This document shows, one piece after another, positions 27,832 to 36,504 of a stretch of DNA of 43,765 nt. A program made the translations under genes and the position numbers. Origin of the DNA: Rikenellaceae bacterium. GTDB lineage: Bacteria; Bacteroidota; Bacteroidia; Bacteroidales; Rikenellaceae. The notes under the pieces are model-generated. The model ran no database searches and had not been told where the DNA came from. It saw only the letters and a list, made by a program, of their open reading frames with translations. The DNA is taken from the NCBI GenBank assembly GCA_021201795.1, contig JAJQEF010000008.1, positions 1 to 43,765 of the forward strand. Direction: 5' to 3'. Numbering within the stretch: position 1 is the first letter of the stretch; each line of letters opens with the position of its first letter.

Positions 27832-28794
27832 ATGGATTTCGTACTGCTAATTGCCGGATTAATACTTATACTTGCCGGAGCGAATTTCCTTGCCGATGGT
27901 TCTTCCGATCTTGCGCGGAGATTTAAAATATCCGAATTTATTATAGGAGTAACAATAATCGGTATCGGGACTTCCGCTCCGGAATTAGTGGTCAGCATCG
28001 GAGCGGCACTCAAGGGCAGCGGCGACATAGCAGCTGGAAACGTAATCGGATCCAATATATTCAACGTGTTGGTTATCCTCGGAATCACAGCAATTATTTA
28101 CCCTCTTCCACTGTCTTCCAACAACGTAAAAAAAGACATACCTTTCGGCGTTCTCGCTTCGATAATTCTTTTATTGATTACTTCCGACCGCCTGTTGGGT
28201 GATTCCGAAATAAACTGGATCAGTCGCACAGAGGGATTATTGTTATTCTCCCTGTTTATAATTTTTATAGCATCTACAATATTCTCATCTAAAAAAGACA
28301 ATTCCTCCGCAGAGGACAATACGCAATCATCCAGACACCGTCCATTATGGCTGTCGTTCATATTTGTTTCAGGCGGTCTGGCTGCCCTTGTTTACGGCGG
28401 GGATCTTTTCCTTGACAGTGCCCTTAATATTTCACGAAGATACGGAATAAGCGAAGCAGTAATTGCGATAACCTTAATGGCTGGGGGTACCTCAATGCCC
28501 GAACTTGCTTCATGTGTAGTATCGGCAATAAAGAAAAAGCCGCAATTGGCCTTAGGAAATATCCTAGGCTCGAATATCTCGAATATATTTTTAGTACTCG
28601 GAACCAGCGCGTCCATATCCCCTCTCTATCCGGGAGATATAAAAATCAGCGACCTGCTGATGGTGATTCTTACTTCAGTCCTTCTATTCACCTCTGCGTT
28701 ACTATTCAAGAAACGCCTAATTTCCCGAACGGAGGGAATTATTTTTCTCGCCATATACGGAATTTATATATGGATATTGTTGAGTAATATATAA
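27832..28794 (+). CDS. CaCA-family Na+/Ca2+ antiporter (YrbG-like)
   Basis: 320 residues, ten or so membrane helices in two inverted halves. Each half has the alpha-repeat signature: IGIGTSAPELVVSIGAALKGSGDIAAGNVIGSN in pieces at about 43-75, and LMAGGTSMPELASCVVSAIK with LALGNILGSN at about 218-245. The acidic residues of GTSAPE and GTSMPE are those that coordinate the cation. A charged cytosolic loop (about 155-170) separates the halves. It exchanges Ca2+ for Na+ or K+ across the inner membrane. Intact and of normal length. Confidence 0.9.
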   Translation: MDFVLLIAGLILILAGANFLADGSSDLARRFKISEFIIGVTIIGIGTSAPELVVSIGAALKGSGDIAAGNVIGSNIFNVLVILGITAIIYPLPLSSNNVKKDIPFGVLASIILLLITSDRLLGDSEINWISRTEGLLLFSLFIIFIASTIFSSKKDNSSAEDNTQSSRHRPLWLSFIFVSGGLAALVYGGDLFLDSALNISRRYGISEAVIAITLMAGGTSMPELASCVVSAIKKKPQLALGNILGSNISNIFLVLGTSASISPLYPGDIKISDLLMVILTSVLLFTSALLFKKRLISRTEGIIFLAIYGIYIWILLSNI

Positions 28795-28894
28795 AACGTT
28801 TGAAATTATAAGGATTTTTTGTGATATTACATGAAATGTTTTGTTATATTTATAAAAGGAACCGTTTTTGCGGAAGAGAACTAAAAGAATAAAA

Positions 28895-29871
28895 ATGAAA
28901 AATATTATAATAATAACTTTAGTTCTGGCAACGGTCTTTTCTTGCAGGAATACACCCAATACCCCCCCCAAGGAGAGTATTCAACTATCTCCGATTCAGT
29001 TAATGTTTCCATAGATACTGTGGAAATACAGCAGACTCGCAAGATCCATATCGAAAAAAGCCTAACGTACGACAATCACACGCTCCAGAACGAATACCCT
29101 TATCAAGACACTACCCGTAAATTCCAATGGGAAAAAATAGAAACAAACCTGGAACACATCGAAAAAATCACAGCGGGCATCAAAAAATGGGGGATCCTGC
29201 AAAACAGGGGAAATAAAAACGGCGAGGCACCTCTCGTTAAGAATTACAGAAGAAATTCATATAAATTGATAGAAAACTCTCTCGGGGTCGAGAGATACCA
29301 ATCGGTTCCATTATTCGCAACCGGCGACTTTTCTGCTCCTGAAAGATACGGGAGGGACGGTTTTTTAGTGGAAATCCTTAAAGACGGAGAAGACACGATA
29401 CTCGTCAAAACAATAAATTTCGAAGGGGAATGGATGGTTCCGTCAAAATATGTAAAGATGACGGATACAGTTCCTGCGTTCGACAAAACGATATTTGTAG
29501 ACCGCACCAACCAAAATATAACAACCCTCGAAAAAGAGGGCGGAAAATGGCTGGTCAGAAGCATGAACCCTGCGACTACGGGTCTTAAACGCCCGCCATA
29601 CATGCACGAAACACCTCTCGGAATATTCGTCATTCAAGAGAAAAAACCTAAGATGATATACCTTAAAGACGGTTCGACGGAAACAGGCGGCTTCGCTCCC
29701 TGGGCCAGCAGGTTCTGCAACGGCGCATACATTCACGGGGTCCCTGTAAACGCACCAAGTACAAGGGAGATCGAATTCAGCCTGACATTAGGCACCACTC
29801 CCCGCTCGCACATGTGTGTCCGTAATGCTACGTCACATGCAAAATTCGTTTACGACTGGTCGCAGACCTAA
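28895..29871 (+). CDS. L,D-transpeptidase (YkuD) lipoprotein (C8-tract frameshift)
   Basis: Repaired length about 326 residues. ATG at 28895; the lipobox is VFSC followed by RNTPNTPP. The frame closes after a C8 run (28962-28969). With 9 C (or 6) it continues QGEYSTISDSVNVS into the long frame. The C-terminal YkuD domain has TPLGIFVIQEKKP, FAPWASRFCNGAYIHGVPV and the catalytic SHMCVRNATSHAKFVYDW (Cys about 308). Such enzymes form 3-3 peptidoglycan cross-links or attach proteins to the wall; which one applies is not visible. The domain is preceded by an SH3-like region (FEGEWMVPSKYVKM). It is followed 62 bases later by a second transpeptidase. Confidence 0.8.
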
Positions 29872-29881
29872 AGTACATTAG

Positions 29882-29912
29882 TTGTTGTAATTGAATAAAA
29901 TAAATACCTTTG
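29882..29912 (+). promoter_or_regulatory. Promoter of the second L,D-transpeptidase gene
   Basis: TTG at 29882-29884, a 20-base spacer, then TACCTTTG (TAnnTTTG) at 29905-29912, 20 bases before the ATG. Confidence 0.6.
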
Positions 29913-29936
29913 CATAGCGTTTATTTAGTGCTATGC
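29912..29936 (+). repeat. Hairpin covering the start codon
   Basis: GCATAGC and GCTATGC (7-bp perfect arms, 11-base loop). The downstream arm contains the ATG at 29933-29935, so a folded leader would hide the start codon. Confidence 0.6.
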
Positions 29937-30627
29937 TTAAATTACTTTTTTCATTCATATTTTTATTCGTCTTCTTCCTGCAACCGGCTAACATGACTTC
30001 GGCAGTTGCAGTGGATATCAGTGTACAGCCTGACGAATGCCTCGAGATTTACAGCGAATCCGAATTACAGGAGTATATCGATTATCGTCCTTTCCAGCAC
30101 GCCATTACGCATATACTAAAATAGAACCGCAAAAGAAGGATATTCTGACCTTAATAGATTTCTCCAAACCATCTTCCGAGGAACGATTATTCGTTATCGA
30201 TCTGGAGAAACGTGAGATACTTTTCAGAAGCTACGTGGCGCACGGGCGCAACAGCGGGGAAAAATATGCGACTTCATTTTCAAATGAAACAGGATCTTAT
30301 AAAAGTTCTCTCGGTTTTTTCGTAACCGGAGGAACTTATAACGGCAGCAATGGATATTCCCTGAGGCTTAATGGTCTTGAATCAGGCATAAATGACAAAG
30401 CATTCGAAAGAGCTATTGTAATACATGCAGCATCGTATTCAAATCCGGATCTGATCAGGAACACGGGCAGATTGGGTAGAAGCCTCGGATGTCCCGCGCT
30501 TCCCAAAGAGTTGAACCGCCCAATTATAGATGCGATAAAGGACGGCTCCCTGATTTATATTTATGCGGATAGTAACGATTATTTCGACAACAGTACTTTG
30601 TTATCCGAATTCAGAGAAGAAATTTAA
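29933..30627 (+). CDS. Murein L,D-transpeptidase catalytic family protein (YkuD_2, frameshifted)
   Basis: Repaired length about 231 residues. The signal peptide FSFIFLFVFFLQPANMTSA is followed by a helical stretch (LEIYSESELQEYIDYRPFQHA) and the YkuD_2 domain: KKDILTLIDFSKPSSEERLFVIDLE, YVAHGRNSG, LGFFVTGGTYNG, YSLRLNGLE, FERAIVIHAA and the catalytic LGRSLGCPALP (Cys about 187). The frame breaks at 30109/30110. One extra G gives HAITAYTKIEPQKKD, as in relatives; as given it ends at ITHILK-stop. It likely modifies peptidoglycan in the periplasm. Its stop codon directly abuts the stop of the convergent AsmA-like gene. Confidence 0.78.
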
Positions 30628-32235
30628 TTACATTATAGTTTTTTTGATACCGGCCATGAGGGACTTCCACAGATAGTTGAATTGCGACCTGTAAGGATCC
30701 CGTTCAGCCTCCGCCATAACATTGCGTATATCTCCGCGATGGGGGTTGGATGGTTTTATTATGAATGTATCGGCTATAAACGAGAGAAACTTACGCTCCT
30801 TTATTTCTCCGTCTTTTTTTTCTTTCAATAAAGTAACATCCAGATCGCTGTAAAGCAGCGTCATTCTCACATAGGAATGAGAAGAAGTCCCGCTTATATG
30901 AAAATCGAAACTATTTATCTGACCTTCGTCAATGTGAGCCTTTGCCAGGGGTTCAACCATTCCGTTTACGTAAGGCAGAGGCATGTATCCAAGTTTACCC
31001 GTAACTTCGAAATGGTTGGTCGAAGCGCTCACAGGGAATAGAAACGTAGCATCCAGCTGTCCTTTTTCTTCGAGTTTTGCCGAGGCGACAAGTTTGAAAT
31101 AATCTTTACCGTCTTCTTTTACAATATTGGTAAGCCCGTAAAAGGTTCCGTTAATATTGTTGAACCGTATGCGTCCGGGCATCTCTCCATCCACGGCAAG
31201 TTCTTCGTAAGCTACGTCGACATTCGAAACTTTTATCACAGGAATATCCATGCGCATGTCCATACGCTGCAATGACTGGTAAAAAAGTGGTTTGACTTTA
31301 TTCCTAACCTGTATTTTACGGTTTTTATAACTTTCGACCTCGACGTTATTTACAGATATACTATCCACTTTCAGAGTATTTTCAGTTATTAATTTATTAA
31401 AATCCAAGCCGATTCCGGTGATTTTACCTGATGAGACCCTTGTCCAGTCGGTATGATCCGGATCCTTATAAGCAAAATCATATTTGGTTATCTGCGGATC
31501 GAGGTTAACTGCTCCGACTGAAAAATTTCCTTTCTTCGAATTCACCGACACATTATCCATAGTAAGCACCATCAAATCATGCTGGAACATATAAGTTATC
31601 TTTTTGACAGTCATTCTCGCATCTCCGTCAAAATAAGGTTTGGAACCGGACAATGAATCGATTTTAAGATCGGTTATTTTAAGGTTCAATCCATCGAGGG
31701 TATATTTATCATGACCGGCTTTATCGGGTCTTTCGATAGTTATGTATCCGTTTTTTATTTCTACATCCGAAGAATTGAAATCCTCGAGAGCAAATTTTCT
31801 TTTACCGGCAGATTTATTTTCAGTCTTCTTATGCGGATCGATATTATTTAACGCAATTATGGCTTCCGGAGAATTTATCCGTATATTTTTTACCGAGATA
31901 ATGCGGGTACCGTTTCTTTTTTTAAATTTATTACCCTCTACAATTATATTGCGGCATTTCATGTCCAGCGATCTAAGAAATGATGAATCGACAGACGAAT
32001 CCGAATGGCTGCCTTTTATATTTACATCCCTTATATTCACCGAACGATTCAACAGGCTTACTCCCACTCTACCCACAGCACCATTGTACGGTCCGTTTAC
32101 GAGTGCAGCCGGTTCGTTTTCGATTATTCTTTTAATTTTATGCCCAAGCCAAAGTTCAGCACCAAAGACCGCAATAAATATAAATACGATTACACTGCAA
32201 ATTAATATTATCGTTTTCTTCTGTCGTTTTCTCAT
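30628..32235 (-). CDS. AsmA/DUF748-like membrane-anchored protein
   Basis: 535 residues. One N-terminal membrane helix (about 8-27, KKTIILICSVIVFIFIAVFG) is followed by a long, almost purely beta periplasmic region with recurring motifs of the type VSVNNVEVESYKNRKIQV, LNLKITDLKIDSLSG and GKITGIGLDFNKLI. The C-terminal part (LGYMPLPYVNGMVEPLAKAHIDEGQINSF in pieces, then FHISGTSSHSYVRMTLLYSDLDVTLL) resembles AsmA/DUF748 and TamB-like bridge proteins. Known members shuttle lipids between membranes or influence outer-membrane assembly, so a similar envelope role is inferred. It is upstream-linked to a 46-residue membrane protein and an AI-2E-type permease on the same strand. Intact. Confidence 0.7.
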   Translation of the reverse strand: MRKRQKKTIILICSVIVFIFIAVFGAELWLGHKIKRIIENEPAALVNGPYNGAVGRVGVSLLNRSVNIRDVNIKGSHSDSSVDSSFLRSLDMKCRNIIVEGNKFKKRNGTRIISVKNIRINSPEAIIALNNIDPHKKTENKSAGKRKFALEDFNSSDVEIKNGYITIERPDKAGHDKYTLDGLNLKITDLKIDSLSGSKPYFDGDARMTVKKITYMFQHDLMVLTMDNVSVNSKKGNFSVGAVNLDPQITKYDFAYKDPDHTDWTRVSSGKITGIGLDFNKLITENTLKVDSISVNNVEVESYKNRKIQVRNKVKPLFYQSLQRMDMRMDIPVIKVSNVDVAYEELAVDGEMPGRIRFNNINGTFYGLTNIVKEDGKDYFKLVASAKLEEKGQLDATFLFPVSASTNHFEVTGKLGYMPLPYVNGMVEPLAKAHIDEGQINSFDFHISGTSSHSYVRMTLLYSDLDVTLLKEKKDGEIKERKFLSFIADTFIIKPSNPHRGDIRNVMAEAERDPYRSQFNYLWKSLMAGIKKTIM

Positions 32236-32252
32236 CCGAATTATTCATAATA

Positions 32253-32277
32253 AATCCCAATTTTATAAATTGGGATT
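32253..32277 (-). terminator. Hairpin between the 46-aa protein and the AsmA-like gene
   Basis: AATCCCAATTT-TAT-AAATTGGGATT, 11-bp perfect arms. On the minus strand it is followed by TATTATGAA, not a strong U run, so termination would be partial. Confidence 0.6.
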
Positions 32278-32288
32278 CGCTTTAAGTT

Positions 32289-32429
32289 TCATTTTTTTCT
32301 GGAGGTTTCCTGTTTCACCATTCGCCTGACCTCTCTTTTTCTTACAGGCCTCTCTCCTGAAAGACATATCGCCGTCGCCACTCCGAGGATAGCTCCTCCC
32401 CAAAAAGCGATCAATAATTTATTTCTCAT
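32289..32429 (-). CDS. Small membrane protein, 46 residues
   Basis: ATG at 32429, TGA at 32291-32289. The peptide has one membrane helix with small residues (LLIAFWGGAILGVATAICL), then a strongly basic tail (ERPVRKREVRRMVKQ). This is the shape of short YtxH/DUF-type membrane proteins found in Bacteroidota, but I cannot name a family. It lies between the AI-2E-type permease and the AsmA-like gene on the same strand, with 60-base gaps. The clean start, stop and topology argue that it is real. Confidence 0.55.
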   Translation of the reverse strand: MRNKLLIAFWGGAILGVATAICLSGERPVRKREVRRMVKQETSRKK

Positions 32430-32489
32430 GACCGTATATTTTATTCGTTAAACTTTTTCTTTTGTTTTGGTACAAAAATCAATCCAATA

Positions 32490-33590
32490 TTACACTTCCC
32501 GTCCAAGATCGTCCTGCTCCTGCTCACAGTCCGAAGGATTCAGGGGATCCGACGGGTTAGCTTCGTCGCACGGATTTATGAGCCTGTATTCATAGTAATA
32601 AATTTTTATCAGCAACAGAAAACCGGAAATCAGAAGCGGACCGAAAATTATACCCCAAAATCCGAACAGCGGTATACCGAGAAGAACTCCGAATATAACC
32701 ACCAAAGGATGTGTATTATTAACTCTTTTCATAAGGATTATACGGCAGAGATTATCCACATTCGCTATTATAAAGAGTCCGCATATAATCATTATGATTC
32801 CCCTCCACATCTCACCCGTGGCTATCATATACACTCCGAGGGGAACTGTTACCAACGAAGTTCCAATCATAGGAAGAAGTCCGCACAATGCCGTAACGAA
32901 TGCCCATATCAATACATGATCCATTCCGAACAGCCAATAAATCAATGCGGCGGTAAGTCCCTGAGATATCATGACCAGAGGAATACCAACTGCATTACTG
33001 AACACCATATTGCGAAACTCGTTCTTCACCAATGTGAGACTATCTCCCCGGAACGGCTGGTAAAGAAGTATTTTCTTTTCCATTTTACGCGCGTTAGCAA
33101 GCAGAAAATACAAGATCACCAGCATCAGGAAGATATTTATAGCAAAACTATAAGTTGTATTCAGTATGGAGGAGAGAAATTTGGTGATAATGGATCCGGA
33201 TTGATTGATAATATCTTCAGAAGCTATCCTTATACCTAAAAACTGGCTTATCTTATTGGTAAGTTCCTTTAAACCTGCAATTATCTGACTCGTGTCTATC
33301 GATGGTATTTCGGAAGCCATTACCTCGAAAACCATATAACCGAGTCCTGCAAGAATGACAGTTACAAGCAATACATAAGCCAGAGAGACAAGTCCTGCCT
33401 TCCAGTTGGGATGTTTATCGATAATACGGAAAAAAGAATTCCGCACGACGATATAAATAGTTATTGCACCTAAAAACGATCCTACAAAAAAACTCAGCTG
33501 TCTTAGAATAACGAATCCGACCACTACAAGAAGGCTGACGAACATCAGCTGCCGGGAAAATGAATTATAGTTCTTTACTTTCTGTATCAT
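32490..33590 (-). CDS. AI-2E family (PerM-type) membrane permease
   Basis: 366 residues with about eight membrane helices. The family signatures are present: two N-terminal helices (LMFVSLLVVVGFVILRQL, FFVGSFLGAITIYIVV), an amphipathic periplasmic region (ASEIPSIDTSQIIAGLKELTNK) and the conserved C-terminal half (FRNMVFSNAVGIPLVMISQG, VLIWAFVTALCGLLPMIGTSLVTVPLG, LVVIFGVLLGIPLFGFWGIIFGPLL in parts). The C-terminal tail is acidic (PSDPLNPSDCEQEQDD). Members export AI-2 or act as Na+(Li+)/H+ antiporters; which applies here is unknown. Intact. Confidence 0.86.
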   Translation of the reverse strand: MIQKVKNYNSFSRQLMFVSLLVVVGFVILRQLSFFVGSFLGAITIYIVVRNSFFRIIDKHPNWKAGLVSLAYVLLVTVILAGLGYMVFEVMASEIPSIDTSQIIAGLKELTNKISQFLGIRIASEDIINQSGSIITKFLSSILNTTYSFAINIFLMLVILYFLLANARKMEKKILLYQPFRGDSLTLVKNEFRNMVFSNAVGIPLVMISQGLTAALIYWLFGMDHVLIWAFVTALCGLLPMIGTSLVTVPLGVYMIATGEMWRGIIMIICGLFIIANVDNLCRIILMKRVNNTHPLVVIFGVLLGIPLFGFWGIIFGPLLISGFLLLIKIYYYEYRLINPCDEANPSDPLNPSDCEQEQDDLGREV

Positions 33591-33814
33591 ATCCGATATT
33601 TTTCAATAAAAGACAGATAACAAATTCTTTCCCAATTTTTACGTCTTATTCCAAATATTTTAATACCGCATAAAACCGGATCAAATTACGGCACTCAAAC
33701 ACTTCATGCGGCCGGGGTCGGTGCACGGTAAGGTCCGTAAACTATTCCGTCCGGTTATTATGGCTTGATTATTGAAAATACCCCAACAGACATTAACATT
33801 AAAAACTTTATATT

Positions 33815-34060
33815 ATGGCATTTTTATGGTATATTTTGATCGGACTTGCTGCGGGTTGGATAGCAGGACTGATTTGGAAAGGAAGCGGGAACGGCGTCCT
33901 GATGAACATTATAATAGGGATAATCGGCGGTGTGCTCGGCGGATGGATATTCGGACTTTTCGGTGTAGCCACAACCAGTATACTCGGGAATCTGGTGTGC
34001 GCGGTAATCGGAGCCGTAGTTCTTTTATGGATCGTTTCATTATTCCGTCGACGAGCCTGA
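33815..34060 (+). CDS. GlsB/YeaQ/YmgE family stress-response membrane protein
   Basis: 81 residues, almost entirely hydrophobic, with three membrane helices and repeated Gly motifs (LIGLAAGWIAGLIWKGSG, MNIIIGIIGGVLGGWIFGL, LGNLVCAVIGAVVLLWIVSLF), ending RRRA. This is the transglycosylase-associated (Tas) protein family. The molecular role is unknown; relatives are induced by stress. The gene stands alone, with a strong terminator 20 bases downstream. The 224-base region upstream (33591-33814) holds no other gene and no convincing promoter. Confidence 0.88.
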   Translation: MAFLWYILIGLAAGWIAGLIWKGSGNGVLMNIIIGIIGGVLGGWIFGLFGVATTSILGNLVCAVIGAVVLLWIVSLFRRRA

Positions 34061-34080
34061 TAACCAATGGTTAATCCTTC

Positions 34081-34107
34081 AAAAAGCCGCCTTTATGGCG
34101 GTTTTTT
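34081..34107 (+). terminator. Rho-independent terminator after the YeaQ-type gene
   Basis: AAAAAGCCGCC-TTTAT-GGCGG-TTTTTT, a GC stem with a T6 tail. Confidence 0.9.
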
Positions 34108-34163
34108 GTGTTTTTATATATCGATACATTCTTTAAGATGTTATGAATTATAATATGTTTTCT

Positions 34164-34171
34164 TAATTTTG
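34164..34171 (+). promoter_or_regulatory. -7 element of the heptose operon
   Basis: TAATTTTG fits TAnnTTTG, 29 bases before the hddA ATG. A clear -33 TTTG is not visible. Confidence 0.45.
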
Positions 34172-34200
34172 TATACGAGAAATGTTGAACATAATACTTT

Positions 34201-35223
34201 ATGATATATAGAAGCAAGGCTCCGCTAAGAATTGGATTTGCAGGAGGAGGCACTGATGTAAGTCCATATTCGGATATTTACAAAGGAGCCGTACTCAATG
34301 CCACGATATCCCTGTATGCGAGAGCGAGCATCGAACCTCTCAAGGATAAAAGGATAATACTTCAAACTCTCGACCGTGGCGAAAGATGCGAGTACGATCT
34401 TGCGGAAACCCTTTCCATCGACGGGAACATGGATTTATTAAAGGGTGTCTATAATCGCATTTGCCGCACTTATGGTCCGATAAACGAAGGGTTCTGCCTG
34501 AGTACATCCGTAGATGCTCCGGCAGGTTCCGGCCTCGGGTCTTCTTCGACTTTGGTCGTGGCGATTCTGGGAGCTTTTACCGAATGGCTCAAATTACCCT
34601 TGGGAAGCTACGATACAGCACATATGGCCTACGAGATTGAGAGAATGGAACTTAATATAGCAGGAGGTAAACAGGATCAGTATACGGCTGCGTTCGGAGG
34701 TTTCAATTACATGGAATTTTTTGAAAAAGATAAAGTTCTGGTCAATCCGCTGAGTATCCATAAGGCGTACATAAATGAGCTGGAAAATAACCTTCTTCTA
34801 TACTATACCTCTACGAGCCGTCTGTCAGCAGAGATAATCAAGAAGCAGCAGATCAATGTAAGGAACGACAATAAAACCTCTATTGAAGCCATGCATGTAA
34901 TAAAAAAACAGGCGATGGATATGAAAGAGGCTCTTCTAAGAGGTAATATCGACCGAATGGGCGAACTTCTCCATGAAGGTTTCGTATATAAAAAACGCAT
35001 GGCTCACTCCATAAGCAATACTATGATCGATGAAATATACGACAGTGCGTTAAAAGCAGGCGCACTCGGAGGAAAAATTTCCGGAGCGGGAGGCGGTGGA
35101 TTTATGGTCTTTTACTGTCCGGATATTAAAAGACACAACGTAATAGAAGCATTGAAAAAATATAACGGCAGTTTCAAACTGTATAATTTTGTTAAGGACG
35201 GACTTTTTACCTGGAGCATTTAA
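34201..35223 (+). CDS. hddA: D-glycero-alpha-D-manno-heptose-7-phosphate kinase
   Basis: 340 residues, a GHMP-family kinase: substrate start SKAPLRIGFAGGGTDVSPY, ATP loop VDAPAGSGLGSSSTLVVAILGAF at about 101-123, and C-terminal GGKISGAGGGGFMVFYCP. It phosphorylates heptose-7-phosphate at C1, the second step toward GDP-D-glycero-alpha-D-manno-heptose. The next three genes are GmhA, a nucleotidyltransferase and GmhB, the exact partner set, which separates it from related fucokinase or mannokinase enzymes. The product feeds surface glycans such as S-layer or capsule sugars. First gene of the operon, 8 bases before gmhA. Intact. Confidence 0.9.
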   Translation: MIYRSKAPLRIGFAGGGTDVSPYSDIYKGAVLNATISLYARASIEPLKDKRIILQTLDRGERCEYDLAETLSIDGNMDLLKGVYNRICRTYGPINEGFCLSTSVDAPAGSGLGSSSTLVVAILGAFTEWLKLPLGSYDTAHMAYEIERMELNIAGGKQDQYTAAFGGFNYMEFFEKDKVLVNPLSIHKAYINELENNLLLYYTSTSRLSAEIIKKQQINVRNDNKTSIEAMHVIKKQAMDMKEALLRGNIDRMGELLHEGFVYKKRMAHSISNTMIDEIYDSALKAGALGGKISGAGGGGFMVFYCPDIKRHNVIEALKKYNGSFKLYNFVKDGLFTWSI

Positions 35224-35231
35224 TAGGAATA

Positions 35232-35813
35232 ATGGATAATATAAATAAGATACAAGCACGTATTGCGCAATCTGCAGAAGTAAAACAGGCTATAATCGCA
35301 GACAGCGAATTGATGAGGAAAATATCCGAATCTATCGATATAATTACCGACGCATTCAAAAACGGGAATAAAGTATATTTCTGCGGAAACGGAGGAAGCG
35401 CAGCAGACGCACAGCACCTTGCAGCCGAATTCTCTGGAAGATTCTTCTTGGACAGAGATTCTCTTCCTTCCGAGGCACTGCACTGCAACACATCGTATCT
35501 TACTGCTATCAGCAATGATTACGGATATGAAATGGCTTATGCCAGATTATTATCCGGAATTGCGAAACGGGGAGATATACTTGTCGGAATATCCACATCG
35601 GGGAACTCGCAAAACATCATCCAGGCATTCGATAAATGCCGGGAACTCGGTGTATATACGATAGCATTAACCGGAAGTAACGGAGGTAAAATGGCTGAAA
35701 TATGCGATCTTCTTTTAAATGTTCCGAGCGAAAATACACCACGTGTACAGGAATCTCAGATCACTATTGGCCATATAATCTGTGAATTGGTAGAAAATAA
35801 TATATTCGGATAA
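35232..35813 (+). CDS. gmhA: Sedoheptulose-7-phosphate isomerase
   Basis: 193 residues with an SIS fold: GNKVYFCGNGGSAADAQHLAAEFSGRF in the first half (conserved Ser and the active-site Glu and Asp loop), DILVGISTSGNSQNIIQAF, and QITIGHIICELVENNIF at the C-terminus, whose His completes the active site. It converts sedoheptulose 7-phosphate to D-glycero-D-manno-heptose 7-phosphate, the first step of the pathway encoded by this operon. Cytoplasmic, normal length. The next start follows its stop by one base. Confidence 0.93.
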   Translation: MDNINKIQARIAQSAEVKQAIIADSELMRKISESIDIITDAFKNGNKVYFCGNGGSAADAQHLAAEFSGRFFLDRDSLPSEALHCNTSYLTAISNDYGYEMAYARLLSGIAKRGDILVGISTSGNSQNIIQAFDKCRELGVYTIALTGSNGGKMAEICDLLLNVPSENTPRVQESQITIGHIICELVENNIFG

Positions 35814-35814
35814 C

Positions 35815-36504
35815 ATGGAATGTATAGTTCTTGCAGGTGGATTAGGGACGAGGTTACGCGCCCAGGTGGGAAACCTTCCTAAGGCCATGGCTCCGGTCGC
35901 TGGTAAACCGTTTCTTTATCATCTTTTTAAATATCTGGAAAAAAACAGCGTCCAACATGTCATTTTATCATTGGGTTACAGGCACGAATTAATCGAAGAA
36001 TGGGTATCGAATAATAACTGGAACTTCGATATTTCCTTTTCTATCGAAGATACACCCTTGGGCACTGGCGGAGCGATAAAAAAATCCATGGAAGAATCAC
36101 GATATGATAATGTTATTGTAATTAACGGAGATACTTTTTTCGATATACCGCTTGATGATTTTCACAGGAAACACTGTGAAAAAACATCCCCCATTTCATT
36201 GGCCCTTAAACCTATGGAAAAATTTTCCCGTTACGGGAACGTGTTGATCGATGATTCGGGACTCGTTACAGGGTTCATGGAAAAAAAACACTGCGACAAG
36301 AAAATAATCAATGGAGGCACATATTGCTTAAATAAAAGCGCAGATATATTCGGCGCAATGAATGGAAAATTTTCTTTCGAGACTGACGTACTTGAAAAAA
36401 ATATATGTGATATTAACGGGATAGTTTACGATAAATATTTTATCGATATAGGAATTCCGGAAGATTTCAATAAAGCAAATACAGACTTTCGAATCAATGT
36501 CTGA
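35815..36504 (+). CDS. hddC: Heptose-1-phosphate nucleotidyltransferase (HddC-type)
   Basis: 229 residues. The nucleotidyl-transferase signature is at the very start (CIVLAGGLGTRLR, then LPKAMAPVAGKPFL), with the metal-binding region VIVINGDTFFD and the C-terminal FIDIGIPEDFNKA. It would transfer GMP (or another NMP) to D-glycero-alpha-D-manno-heptose 1-phosphate. The order hddA-gmhA-hddC-gmhB supports GDP-heptose over ADP-heptose, because no HldE-type gene is present. It overlaps gmhB by 8 bases. Intact. Confidence 0.86.
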   Translation: MECIVLAGGLGTRLRAQVGNLPKAMAPVAGKPFLYHLFKYLEKNSVQHVILSLGYRHELIEEWVSNNNWNFDISFSIEDTPLGTGGAIKKSMEESRYDNVIVINGDTFFDIPLDDFHRKHCEKTSPISLALKPMEKFSRYGNVLIDDSGLVTGFMEKKHCDKKIINGGTYCLNKSADIFGAMNGKFSFETDVLEKNICDINGIVYDKYFIDIGIPEDFNKANTDFRINV

